A DNA stretch of 64,000 nucleotides, taken from positions 307,879-371,878 of the forward strand of contig NZ_LMRR01000002.1 in NCBI RefSeq assembly GCF_001426085.1. The letters run 5' to 3'. The position numbers and the translations under genes are program-made. The notes below the pieces were generated by a model. The model worked only from the letters and a program-made list of their open reading frames with translations, was not told where the DNA came from and ran no database searches. Origin of the DNA: Rhodococcus sp. Leaf278 (lineage in GTDB: Bacteria > Actinomycetota > Actinomycetes > Mycobacteriales > Mycobacteriaceae). This document shows, piece by piece, positions 34,466 through 43,279 of the stretch (positions are counted from its first letter, which is position 1; every line of letters starts with the position of its first letter).

Positions 34466-35830
34466 TCAGTTCCCCTGTGCCACAGAGCGAAGCGCACCTT
34501 CGAGGACGGTGAGCGCGTCGTCCAACAGCTCGTCGGACATCACCAGGGGCGGCAGCAAGCGGATGACGTTGCCGTAGGTACCGCACGTCAACACGATCAC
34601 CCCGGCCTCGAGTGCCGCAGCCGCAACGGCTTTGGTGGCCTCGGGGTTGGGCTCGCGTCCACCGGGCACAACCAGCTCGACGGCCAGCATGGCGCCGCGT
34701 CCGCGAATGTCACCGATGATGGAGACGTCCGGAGTCAACGCATGCAGTCGGTCGAGCACGATGCGTTCGATCTCGCGGGCGCGGGCATTGAGGTCGAGCG
34801 TCTCCATCTGCTCGATGGACGCCAGTGCGGCAGCGCACGCGACAGGATTGCCGCCGTACGTCCCGCCGAGTCCGCCGGGGTGCACGGCGTCGATCAGGTC
34901 GGCGCGGCCCGTGACCGCAGCCAGCGGCATTCCGCCCGCGATGCCCTTCGCCATGGTGATCAGGTCCGGCACGACGCCCTCGTGCTCACTGGCGAACCAG
35001 GCACCGGTTCGGGTGAATCCGGATTGCACCTCGTCGGCGATGAAGACGACGTCGTTCTCGCGCGCCCAGTTCACCAGTGCAGGCAGGAAACCCTCGGCCG
35101 GTACGACGAAGCCGCCCTCACCCTGAATCGGCTCGATGAGGATGGCCGCGAGATTGGCTGCGCCCACCTGCTTCTCGATGACCGAGATCGCTCGTGCGGC
35201 AGCCTGCGCGCCGGTGACCGTAGAACCGTCGGCGTTGAGTCCTTCCCGGAAGGGGTAGGACATCGGGGCCCGATAGACCTCGGGAGCGAACGGCCCGAAA
35301 CCGCTCTTGTACGGCATCGACTTCGAGGTCAGTGCCATCGTCAGGTTGGTGCGGCCGTGGTAGGCGTGGTCGAACACGGCGACCGCTGTGCGTCCGGTGG
35401 CGTGCCGGGCGATCTTGACCGCATTCTCGACTGCCTCGGCACCGCTGTTGAACAGGACCGTGCGCTTGTCGTGATCTCCGGGGGTGAGCTCGGCCAACTT
35501 CTCGGCAACGGCGATGTAGCCCTCGTACGGCGCGATCATGAAGCAGGTGTGAGTGAAGTGCGCGACCTGATCCTGCACGGCGGCAACGACAGCCGGGTTC
35601 GAGGCACCGACGGTCGTCACGGCGATTCCGGCACCGAGATCGATCAGCGAGTTTCCGTCCACATCGACGACGACGCCGCCGTCCGCGTCCGCCACATAAA
35701 CCGGCAGCGTCGACGCAACGCCTGCACCGACGACGGCCTTGCGGCGCTCCGCCAATGCCGACGACTTGGGTCCGGGGAACGCGGTGACAATGTTGCGCTC
35801 TTGCGGAAGTCGGTACTCGATCGAGGCCAT
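34466..35830 (-). CDS. gabT: 4-aminobutyrate aminotransferase
   Basis: Class III PLP aminotransferase of 454 residues. The cofactor region is NSGAEAVENAVKIAR, FIADEVQSGFTRTGAWF and the Schiff-base Lys in LITMAKGIAGGMPLAA. It transfers the amino group of GABA, or 5-aminovalerate, to 2-oxoglutarate. The ATG at 35830 has GAAAGGTG upstream; longer frames run into the divergent promoter. It is the first gene of gabT-gabD and is divergent from a PucR-type regulator. Confidence 0.92.
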   Translation of the reverse strand: MASIEYRLPQERNIVTAFPGPKSSALAERRKAVVGAGVASTLPVYVADADGGVVVDVDGNSLIDLGAGIAVTTVGASNPAVVAAVQDQVAHFTHTCFMIAPYEGYIAVAEKLAELTPGDHDKRTVLFNSGAEAVENAVKIARHATGRTAVAVFDHAYHGRTNLTMALTSKSMPYKSGFGPFAPEVYRAPMSYPFREGLNADGSTVTGAQAAARAISVIEKQVGAANLAAILIEPIQGEGGFVVPAEGFLPALVNWARENDVVFIADEVQSGFTRTGAWFASEHEGVVPDLITMAKGIAGGMPLAAVTGRADLIDAVHPGGLGGTYGGNPVACAAALASIEQMETLDLNARAREIERIVLDRLHALTPDVSIIGDIRGRGAMLAVELVVPGGREPNPEATKAVAAAALEAGVIVLTCGTYGNVIRLLPPLVMSDELLDDALTVLEGALRSVAQGN

Positions 35831-35950
35831 GGTCGCACCTTTCATCTGGGCTGGTCCAGCAAGTATGCGGCTGTTCGATCGCCCGGTCGGCTGCCATTTC
35901 GTCCATCTCATAGGCGGATCACACTCCGTTTCGTCGACCCTGGGATTACA

Positions 35951-37444
35951 GTGCGAGATGTGAGCGTGCAGATGTCCTGGCTGCTGAGGCAGCGACACCT
36001 TCGACTGAGTCATCGCGGCGGGCCCGAGCGCAGTTCTGAGTCCATCACCTTCGCGCAAGCAACCGAACTGATCGACCCCAGCCCCTGGCTATCGGGTGGC
36101 GAGCTGATTCTGACGACCGGGCTGGGCTTCGACTCCGACGGTCCCGCGCTCGACACCTACGTTCGCACCCTGTCGACCGCGGGTGTCGCGTGCCTCGGAT
36201 TCGGAACCGGTCTGTCCCACAGCACTATTCCCCAACATATTCTCGACGCCGCAGACGACGTGGGCCTGCCGGTCGTGGAAGTTCCGTACGACACTCCGTT
36301 CGCTGCCGTCATACGGGCGGTCATGAAGCGAATCTCCGAGCAGGAGTACGAGCAGGTCGTTCGCGCTGCGTCGGTGCAGAACCGCATCACCCGGGCAGCT
36401 CTGCACGGCGGCGTCGACGCGATCGTCCGGGAACTCGCCGTTGCGACATCGACATCGGTGGCATTGATCGGCCGGCGCACCGAATCGTTTCATCCGACAG
36501 ACGCGTCGAACCTCGTCGACCAGGCTCGTGACATCGCTCGCAGCATCCGTCCGTCGGCGTCGCCCGCCACGGTCTCGGTGAGCGAACCGGGTCGAACGGT
36601 GAGTCTGCATTCTGTCCCGATCACCGGCAGCGCTTCGACTTTCCTGGCCATCCGCACCACTGGACCGATGACCGGCGTCGAGCAAATCCTGCTCGGGCAT
36701 GCCGTGTCACTGGTGACGCTCGAACTCGAGAAGCCGGCGCGCCTGCGCGCCGAACAGTCCAGGCTCAACACCCTGGCGCTCGGACTGCTCCTCGACGGAC
36801 ACCTGACCACGGACGTTCCCAGCTACCTCACCGATGCCGCCGACGAGGACTCTCTCATCAGGGTGGCAGTGGTTCGCGGACCATCCGAACGCATCGTCGA
36901 CGCGATCGATGCCGAGTGTCGGCTCCGGGGGCGGCCCACCTTCGCCCGAACCACCGACACCGGCTGCGCGCTTCTGCTCCGCGGCTCCGACGACATCACA
37001 TTCGTTGCGCGCCTACTGGATTCGTTACCCCGATCGACGTGCGCCGGCCTCAGCGCCCGCCTGCACATCACCGAGTCCCCCGCAGCGCTCCGACAAGCCT
37101 CGCTCGCCTGCGCGGCTGCCGGATCCCACGATCGCGTCGTCGAATTCACCGGATCGATGTTGTTGGCCTCCGAACCGGTGCAGGAGTCGTTGCGTGCCAT
37201 GGCCGCGGTGACCATCGCCGTGCTGGCCGAGTACGACCGCGTCCACACCGCCGATCTGGTGGCGTCACTTCGGGCCTTCCTCGAGGCCAACGGGCACTGG
37301 GAGACCGCGGCCGCGCAATTGTCCGTTCACCGGCACACGCTCCGTAACCGCATCACGCGCTGCGAGGAACTACTCGCGGTGGATCTGACATCCGCGCGGG
37401 TGCGCGCGGAGTTGTTGCTCTCACTGCTTGCCACGACGGCGTGA
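35951..37444 (+). CDS. PucR-family regulator, GabR-like
   Basis: Regulator of about 497 residues. The N-terminal domain (VRDVSVQMSWLL through DPSPWLSGGELILTTGL) is the PucR ligand domain, the middle is GGDEF-like and degenerate, and the C-terminal helix-turn-helix is AAAQLSVHRHTLRNRITRCEELL. I set the start at the GTG at 35951, which gives the family N-terminus VRD; GTG at 35960, GTG at 35966 and ATG at 35972 are alternatives. A PucR-type GabR activates gabTDP in Corynebacterium glutamicum, so control of the divergent gabTD operon is likely. Confidence 0.85.
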   Translation: MRDVSVQMSWLLRQRHLRLSHRGGPERSSESITFAQATELIDPSPWLSGGELILTTGLGFDSDGPALDTYVRTLSTAGVACLGFGTGLSHSTIPQHILDAADDVGLPVVEVPYDTPFAAVIRAVMKRISEQEYEQVVRAASVQNRITRAALHGGVDAIVRELAVATSTSVALIGRRTESFHPTDASNLVDQARDIARSIRPSASPATVSVSEPGRTVSLHSVPITGSASTFLAIRTTGPMTGVEQILLGHAVSLVTLELEKPARLRAEQSRLNTLALGLLLDGHLTTDVPSYLTDAADEDSLIRVAVVRGPSERIVDAIDAECRLRGRPTFARTTDTGCALLLRGSDDITFVARLLDSLPRSTCAGLSARLHITESPAALRQASLACAAAGSHDRVVEFTGSMLLASEPVQESLRAMAAVTIAVLAEYDRVHTADLVASLRAFLEANGHWETAAAQLSVHRHTLRNRITRCEELLAVDLTSARVRAELLLSLLATTA

Positions 37445-37472
37445 CCGTCGGCAATCGTGTCAGGATCTGTCG

Positions 37473-38183
37473 ATGACCACGCCTCGTCCTGAACCCCACA
37501 TCGCTGTCGCTACCGCGAAGTCGGTTCGACTCGGGGTACTCCTGGCCGCAGTCGGGGGGTTTCTCGACGCCTACACCTACGTCACTCGCGGCGGTGTGTT
37601 CGCAGGTGCGCAGACCGGAAACGTGGTCCTTCTCGGCGTCGACGTCGCCGGCGGTCGGTGGGTCGAAGCGCTGGCGTTCCTACCCCCGTTGACGGCATTC
37701 GTACTCGGCGTTGCGACCGCGGAGTTCATCGCCTTACCCGCGGTGGCAAAGATCGTGCGACGGCCGGTGCGCGCGGTGCTGGTGTTCGAGATCCTGGTGG
37801 TCCTGATCGTCGGCTTTCTCCAGGCCACCGTGCCCGACGCCGTGGTCGCGGTCATCCTCGCGCACGTGGCGGGCGTGCAGGTGACCACCTTCCGTGTGTT
37901 GGTGGATTCGCCGTTCAACACCACGATGACTACCGGAAACCTCCGCAGCATGGCGATGGCGGCATTCCATCGGGTCGTCGACCACGATCGCGAGGCCGGC
38001 ACGCGGGCACGACGGTTCGGCGCGGTGATCTCCGGGTTTCTCGGCGGGGCGATGGTGGGCGCAGCTGCGGTAGAACTGTTCGGGCTACGAGCGATCTGGG
38101 TCGTAGCCCTGATGTTGACGATCGCGTTGGCACTGTTCGTGTTCGACGAGCGAGCACCGCGGTCGCTGCCGCCGAAGGGCTAG
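37473..38183 (+). CDS. DUF1275 (YoaK-type) membrane protein
   Basis: Membrane protein of 236 residues with about six hydrophobic segments. It has the DUF1275 signature VGGFLDAYTYVTRGGVFAGAQTGN and a second TTFRVLVDSPFNTTMTTGN block. The family has been proposed to transport small metabolites, without firm assignment. It follows the PucR gene by 28 bases in the same direction. Its stop codon overlaps that of the monooxygenase gene on the other strand (CTAG). Confidence 0.85.
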   Translation: MTTPRPEPHIAVATAKSVRLGVLLAAVGGFLDAYTYVTRGGVFAGAQTGNVVLLGVDVAGGRWVEALAFLPPLTAFVLGVATAEFIALPAVAKIVRRPVRAVLVFEILVVLIVGFLQATVPDAVVAVILAHVAGVQVTTFRVLVDSPFNTTMTTGNLRSMAMAAFHRVVDHDREAGTRARRFGAVISGFLGGAMVGAAAVELFGLRAIWVVALMLTIALALFVFDERAPRSLPPKG

Positions 38184-39865
38184 TCGCCCAATCGAAGTGG
38201 CGCAATGGCCTCGAATACGTCGCCCGGTCCCGGATTACCCTCGGCCGAAGAACCGCCCAGATGATGCACGACGCCCCACACCGCGTTCAGGGCCGTATGA
38301 ATTGCACCTTCCGCCCAGCCCGCGGTCCACGAGATGTCGTCGCCGGCCAGGAATATCCCTCGGTGTCGGGGGTCGAGCTCGTCCTGCACGAAGTGGGTGA
38401 ACAGTCTCTCCTGATAGCGGTAGTGACCCGGCAAGTTCGCCTTGAAGGCCCCCATGAAATCGCGTTCGGTTTCCCAGGACAGCGTCACCGGCGTCGAGAT
38501 GATGTGGCTGCGGAAATCGACGCCGGGATAGATCTCCTCGAGCGAGCGCAGCATGATGTTCATCCGCTCGGTCGGGTCGAGGGCGAGGAGCTTGAGCGAA
38601 TCGTCGGACCAGGTGTAGGACAGGCAGATCAGCCCGGGCTTGCCCTCGCCTTGTTCGAGCAGGTAGGTGCCGCGGCTCATTCGGTCGGTCAGCGTCATGC
38701 TGACCAGGTCTCGCCCGGTGACCGGATCCTTGTCCTTCCAGAACGGCCGATCGACGAGTGCGAACACTTTGGTCGACCCCATGTAGTGGGTGCGTTCGAT
38801 GGCGGTCCAGTGATCGATGGGGAACAGATCGTCGTCACATCTGATGTTGCTGAGCAACATCCAGCTCTGCGCAGTCACAACGGCAGCGGCATAGGTTCGG
38901 ATGTTGCCGCGGTCGTCGTGGATCGTGGTGCCGCCGTCGGTGCGCCTGATCTCGGTGACCCGCGACATCGTGGTGCCGCCGTTCAGGGAGGACACCGACG
39001 TACCCGCGGGCCAGTGCGCCATGTTCGTGGGCGAGTCGGTCCACAACCGCATCGGCAGTTGCTGTGAACCGCCGACGATTCCGCGATGGTGATCGTCCGC
39101 TGCCGTGATGACGACGCGAAGGATCTCGAGAATCGAGTTGGGATAATCGGTGTCCCAACCACCCGTTCCGAAACCCACCTGCCCGAACAACTCTCGCATC
39201 CGGAACGACGAAAAGTGCTCGGACGCAGCGAGGAAGCCGTAGAAGGTCTGATCGTCGAACTTCACGATCAGCTCGTTCCATATTCGCTTGATCTCGGCGA
39301 CGTCCCGCTTGCGAATGGCACGCTGGAGCGGAATCAGTTCGGCATGGTCCTCGAGCGTCCGGTTCCACGCGTCGGCAACCTCGGCGAACATCGGCGGAAG
39401 GTCGTCGAGCTTGCGGGCATAATGGCTCTCCCCCTTGAGGTCGATCACCGTACTGGGAGTCACCTCGGCCAGCGGGTTCGGAAACGGTGTCGTCTCGAGC
39501 CCGACGGCGTCGAGATAGTGGAACAGCGTGGTCGACGACGGCGGAAACCGCATCGCACCCATCTCGGCCACCACACCGGGGTGCCCCTCGAACGGTACCG
39601 AGCGCATGCGCCCACCGATCCGATCCGACTCGTACACCACCGGTTCGAGACCGAGCGCGAGCAACTCGCGCGCGACGACCATCCCCGCGAGTCCGCCGCC
39701 GATCACCGCGACCTGGGTACCGAGGGCCGACTCCGGAATGCTCCCGAGACCGGCCGGATGCGCGAGGTAGTCGTCGTACGCGAACGGGAAATCCGGGCCG
39801 AACATGGTGAGCGGCTGATCGTTCTCGACTTCGATCGAACTGTCCGGGGTGACGGGTGTGGTCAT
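38180..39865 (-). CDS. Tryptophan/arginine/lysine 2-monooxygenase-like flavoenzyme
   Basis: Flavin amine oxidase-fold protein of 561 residues. The FAD loop is VAVIGGGLAGMVVAREL (G56-G61), followed by YESDRIGGRM. It shows the marks of the amino acid 2-monooxygenase group (tryptophan 2-monooxygenase IaaM, lysine 2-monooxygenase DavB) and differs from simple amine oxidases: AEMGAMRFPPSSTTLFHYLD, CLSYTWSDDSLKLLAL, MGAFKANLPGHYRYQERLF and FLAGDDISWTAGWAEGAIHTALN. Such enzymes turn an L-amino acid into the amide one carbon shorter plus CO2. The next gene of the operon encodes the amidase for that amide (ATGA overlap). Arginine is the favoured substrate because of the adjacent ureohydrolase; lysine is the alternative. 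Confidence 0.88.
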   Translation of the reverse strand: MTTPVTPDSSIEVENDQPLTMFGPDFPFAYDDYLAHPAGLGSIPESALGTQVAVIGGGLAGMVVARELLALGLEPVVYESDRIGGRMRSVPFEGHPGVVAEMGAMRFPPSSTTLFHYLDAVGLETTPFPNPLAEVTPSTVIDLKGESHYARKLDDLPPMFAEVADAWNRTLEDHAELIPLQRAIRKRDVAEIKRIWNELIVKFDDQTFYGFLAASEHFSSFRMRELFGQVGFGTGGWDTDYPNSILEILRVVITAADDHHRGIVGGSQQLPMRLWTDSPTNMAHWPAGTSVSSLNGGTTMSRVTEIRRTDGGTTIHDDRGNIRTYAAAVVTAQSWMLLSNIRCDDDLFPIDHWTAIERTHYMGSTKVFALVDRPFWKDKDPVTGRDLVSMTLTDRMSRGTYLLEQGEGKPGLICLSYTWSDDSLKLLALDPTERMNIMLRSLEEIYPGVDFRSHIISTPVTLSWETERDFMGAFKANLPGHYRYQERLFTHFVQDELDPRHRGIFLAGDDISWTAGWAEGAIHTALNAVWGVVHHLGGSSAEGNPGPGDVFEAIAPLRLGD

Positions 39866-40683
39866 CGGTCGGTCTCCTGCTCGGCCCGCGAGGGTCCTGT
39901 CGGGTAGAGGTCGCTACGGCGATCGGCCAGGTGGGTATTGACGGCGCGTGATCGTTGGAGTTCGGACGGATCCAGATCCACCGTCAACAGCTGTTCGTGC
40001 ACGCCTGCACGCGCGATGTCGGTGCCGTCCGGTGCAACGGCGCACGTGAGTCCGCAGTACGTCAGACTCGCCTCGAATCCGCAGCGGTTCACGTAGGTGA
40101 TGAACAGTTGACTCTCGTACGCCCGCGTCGGGACCACGTGGGTTGCGATGATCTCGAACGGCGTCATCAAACCGGTCGGGACGATCAACCAGTGCGTTCC
40201 GGCATCGGCGTGGGCACGCACCGTCTCCGGGAATTCGACGTCGTAGCAGGTGAGCAGGCCGCAGCGCAGACCTCCGAAGTCGAACTGCACCAACAGTTCC
40301 GGCCCGGGAGTGAAATGCGTGCGATCGAGATCACCGAACAAATGGGTCTTGCGGTACCGCGCGATCGAGCGCCCGGAAGAATCCACCACCTGCACCGAAT
40401 TGAACACGGAATCACCGCTGCTCTCGGGATACCCGTACACGATCGCAACAGTTCTCGATCGCGCGATCGCGGCGATGCGCTCGAAGATCGGACCGTCGAA
40501 CGGTTCGGCGCGCTCGCTCACGAGATCCCCGATGTCGTAGCCACTGGCCGACATCTCCGGCGTGACCAGAATGGATGCCCCTGCTGCGGACGCGCTCGCC
40601 GCGGCAGCGTCGATCGCCGAGAGGTTGCTCTCGACATCGCCGGAGAACTCCGGACCCTGGAACAGCGCTGCGGTGACGCTCAC
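39862..40683 (-). CDS. Carbon-nitrogen hydrolase (amidase), DavA-like
   Basis: Nitrilase-superfamily amidase of 273 residues with the Glu-Lys-Cys triad: Glu in VTPEMSASGYDIG, Lys in RYRKTHLFGDLDR and Cys in LLTCYDVEFPE. The RKTHLFGDLDR and IVYGYPES blocks match 5-aminovaleramidase (DavA) and guanidinobutyramidase-type proteins. I set the start at the GTG at 40683 because it overlaps the TGA of the regulator gene (GTGA); the upstream 16 residues have no family match. It would hydrolyse the amide made by the 2-monooxygenase, giving 4-guanidinobutyrate or 5-aminovalerate plus ammonia. Confidence 0.88.
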   Translation of the reverse strand: MSVTAALFQGPEFSGDVESNLSAIDAAAASASAAGASILVTPEMSASGYDIGDLVSERAEPFDGPIFERIAAIARSRTVAIVYGYPESSGDSVFNSVQVVDSSGRSIARYRKTHLFGDLDRTHFTPGPELLVQFDFGGLRCGLLTCYDVEFPETVRAHADAGTHWLIVPTGLMTPFEIIATHVVPTRAYESQLFITYVNRCGFEASLTYCGLTCAVAPDGTDIARAGVHEQLLTVDLDPSELQRSRAVNTHLADRRSDLYPTGPSRAEQETDR

Positions 40684-41300
40684 GAGGAAGGACCCTGTGT
40701 CGTCTCGGGTAACGCCGGGGCCAGAACCCACAACACCTGTGCGCCACCGCCGCCCTCGCTGCGAAAACTGTGCGGTCGCCTGGGCGAGAAGGTGAACGCG
40801 TCGCCCGCACCGAGCAGAACATCGTCACCGCCGAAGGTGCCGTCGGGGTCCGCCTCGAAGGTCACCCGCACCTGGCCGGACAAGACGTGCACGAAGGTGA
40901 CGTCCAACGGCAGGGTGTATGCCTCCGCGCCGCTGCCGCCGCCCTCCTCGATATCGCCCAGCAGTACCTGCACACGCCGCTCCCCCGCCGGAGTCAACAG
41001 ATATTCCGTCATCGCCTCACCACCGAACACGATGCGCGGCAACGACTGTGCTCGAACGACGTCACCCGCCGGGGCATCGTCGAACAGCGAGCCGACCGGT
41101 ACGTCGAGCGCAGCACAGACCCGCACCAACGACGCGACCGACGCATTCACCTGATCACGCTCGAGCTTGGAGAGGTACCCCTTGGTCACCCCGCACGTAT
41201 CGGCGAGCGCGTCCAGGGTCAACCGTTTCTTCTGCCGTGCCTCCTTGAGCCGCGCGCCGATACGCGGTGCGTCGTTCTCGACCGAAGCAGCAACCGACAC
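40680..41300 (-). CDS. XRE-cupin transcription regulator
   Basis: A 206-residue regulator. An N-terminal XRE helix-turn-helix ([28 protein letters not shown]) is joined to a C-terminal cupin ([16 protein letters not shown], then [20 protein letters not shown]) that probably binds the pathway substrate or an intermediate. The GTG start has GAGAGGCG upstream. It is first in the operon with the amidase and monooxygenase and divergent from the ureohydrolase gene, so one regulator sits between both arms of the pathway. Members of this type often repress amine and amino acid catabolism genes. Confidence 0.87.
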   Translation of the reverse strand: MSVAASVENDAPRIGARLKEARQKKRLTLDALADTCGVTKGYLSKLERDQVNASVASLVRVCAALDVPVGSLFDDAPAGDVVRAQSLPRIVFGGEAMTEYLLTPAGERRVQVLLGDIEEGGGSGAEAYTLPLDVTFVHVLSGQVRVTFEADPDGTFGGDDVLLGAGDAFTFSPRRPHSFRSEGGGGAQVLWVLAPALPETTQGPSS

Positions 41301-41415
41301 CGTTATCGCCTCTCAGGAAACTCGTGTTGACAAGATCGAGTATCAGAGTAACGCTTGCCGGGCGAACTGGTCGACCTTCGTCACCGGAGCCCTCGAAATT
41401 CGAAAGGAATTCTCG

Positions 41416-42375
41416 ATGAACCTGAGCAATCCCGAGCACCCACCGATCGGTCCGGTCGACGCCACCAAGGTCCCCCGCTACGCCGAGCCGACCACCTTCG
41501 CGCGTCTGCCCCGTCTCGACGAGGTGTCCAGGGCCGACGTGACCATCCTCGGCGTCCCGTTCGATTCCGGCGTGAGTTACCGCCCGGGAGCGCGTTTCGG
41601 CCCGGGTCACATCCGAGCGGCCTCCAAACTGTTGCGGCCCTACAACCCTGCGCTGAAAGTGTCACCCTTCGCCCGTCAACAGGTGGCGGACTTCGGCGAC
41701 ATCGGGGTCAATCCGTTCGACATCAGCGAGGCCCTGACCACGGTGCACGACGCGGTGACGGACTTGCGCGCGGACGGCTCGTCGGTTCTCACCCTCGGCG
41801 GCGACCACACCATCGCTCTGCCGATCCTGCGATCGCTCGCACGCGATCACGGGCCGATAGCGGTGCTGCACTTCGATGCTCACCTCGACACGTGGGACAC
41901 GTACTTCGGCGCGCCCTACACACACGGGACGCCGTTCCGGCGAGCCAGCGAGGAAGGGCTCATCGACCTCGAACGCTCGCAGCACATCGGCATTCGCGGC
42001 CCTCTCTACAGTGAGCAGGACCTCGAGGACGACCGGGTGCTCGGCTTCCAGGTGATCCGCTCCGACGACTACGAGGTCGACGGCGTGGCGAGCATCGTGG
42101 AGCGGATGCGTCGCCGCCTCGACGGTGGCCCGGTGTATGTCTCGGTCGACATCGACGTACTCGACCCGGCACACGCTCCGGGCACCGGTACTCCCGAAGC
42201 CGGAGGAATGACCTCTCGCGAACTGCTGAACACACTGCGTGGACTCGTCGGACTGAATGTGGTCGGTGCCGACATCGTCGAGGTCGCTCCCGCGTACGAC
42301 CACGCCGAGATCACCGGAATAGCGGCGGCCCACGTTGCGTACGAACTGCTTTCGGTGCTGGCCCTCAACCGATAG
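41416..42375 (+). CDS. Agmatinase / guanidinobutyrase-type ureohydrolase
   Basis: Ureohydrolase (arginase fold) of 319 residues with a binuclear metal site: [21 protein letters not shown] and [17 protein letters not shown]. The family includes agmatinase, guanidinobutyrase and proclavaminate amidinohydrolase; chain length and motifs fit guanidinobutyrase or agmatinase equally. It releases urea from a guanidino compound. No arginine decarboxylase is nearby, but a 2-monooxygenase and an amidase are, so 4-guanidinobutyrate to GABA is the best reading, and gabTD lie 6 kb away. The ATG at 41416 has GAAAGGAAT upstream. Confidence 0.88.
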   Translation: MNLSNPEHPPIGPVDATKVPRYAEPTTFARLPRLDEVSRADVTILGVPFDSGVSYRPGARFGPGHIRAASKLLRPYNPALKVSPFARQQVADFGDIGVNPFDISEALTTVHDAVTDLRADGSSVLTLGGDHTIALPILRSLARDHGPIAVLHFDAHLDTWDTYFGAPYTHGTPFRRASEEGLIDLERSQHIGIRGPLYSEQDLEDDRVLGFQVIRSDDYEVDGVASIVERMRRRLDGGPVYVSVDIDVLDPAHAPGTGTPEAGGMTSRELLNTLRGLVGLNVVGADIVEVAPAYDHAEITGIAAAHVAYELLSVLALNR

Positions 42376-42379
42376 AACG

Positions 42380-43279
42380 TCATCGCCGGGGCAACACCAG
42401 GATCGGCACCGGCGAATGGCGGATGATCTTGGTCGCCCGCGAACCGAGGAACACCCGAGCGATGGGCCCCAACGGTCCGGACGATCCGATGGTCAGTACT
42501 TCGCCGTCCTGCCAGTGCACTTCGTCGAGGGCTTCGCGCCAGCTGCCGGCCGAGGCCAGCTCCGTTGTCACCTGTTCGGCCGGAAGTCCCACCGCAACAG
42601 CGTCGTCCACCGCCGCGGTGAGTGCCTCGCTCAGCCCCCGGGCGAGTTCGGCGGCAACATCGTCCTCGGCACGCAGTCCGATCTCGGGTGGGTACATCGT
42701 CGCCCCGCGCACGACGAACGACGCCAATCGCAGTGCAATGCCCGCATCCCTGGCCAGTTCCGCGGTCGGTCCCACCACGCGCGAGGCCTCGCTGTCACCG
42801 GAGAACGCACAGGTGATCCGTGTCAACGTCGCACGTTCACGCATGCGATATCCGCGCGGAGCGAGCGCCACCGTCACCGGCGAGGAGTGCAGCAACTTGT
42901 CTGCGGTCGACCCGACGACCACCTGCCCGAGCGCCCCGTCGCCCGAGGAACCGAGAACCAGAACCGAAGCGGAGAGGTTCAGTGATGCTTCGGTCAACGC
43001 GGTCGACACCGAGCGATGCGCCAGACGATGGAACGATGCCGTGATGTCCGGGGCCCGGTCTTCGAGGTAGTGCCGGGCCTTCGCCTCGGACTCGGCGGCC
43101 GTCACCGCCGCCCAATCCGCGAACTCGGCATCGACGCGAGCCATGGACGGCGTGGACCACGGCTTGGGCACCACCGTCGCAACGTCGATATCGGTACCCG
43201 AAGACCGCGCGAGTTGGGCACCGAGGTCGAGGGCACCGACACTGCCCTTTCCCGGCGCGAAGGCGATCAGAACGCTCAT
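42380..43279 (-). CDS. Tandem universal stress protein
   Basis: Two UspA domains in 299 residues. Each ends with an ATP-loop-like segment: LVLGSSGDGALGQVVVGSTADKLL in the first and LTIGSSGPLGPIARVFLGSRATKII in the second (GxxG-x9-GS type), so nucleotide binding is likely. The ATG at 43279 overlaps the stop of the permease gene (ATGA). Usp proteins coupled to a transporter gene sometimes modulate it. It is convergent with the ureohydrolase gene with 4 bases between the stop codons. Confidence 0.88.
   Translation of the reverse strand: MSVLIAFAPGKGSVGALDLGAQLARSSGTDIDVATVVPKPWSTPSMARVDAEFADWAAVTAAESEAKARHYLEDRAPDITASFHRLAHRSVSTALTEASLNLSASVLVLGSSGDGALGQVVVGSTADKLLHSSPVTVALAPRGYRMRERATLTRITCAFSGDSEASRVVGPTAELARDAGIALRLASFVVRGATMYPPEIGLRAEDDVAAELARGLSEALTAAVDDAVAVGLPAEQVTTELASAGSWREALDEVHWQDGEVLTIGSSGPLGPIARVFLGSRATKIIRHSPVPILVLPRR

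Noticed and set aside
34463..35950. Long N-terminal extension of the PucR regulator
   Set aside because: This part is antisense to gabT and lacks similarity; the PucR domain begins near the GTG at 35951.
38180..39865. Assignment of the flavoenzyme as an indole-acetic-acid gene (IaaM) with its amidase as IaaH
   Set aside because: The amidase is a nitrilase-fold DavA-like protein, unlike the amidase-signature IaaH, and the neighbours (ureohydrolase, GabTD) point to arginine or lysine.
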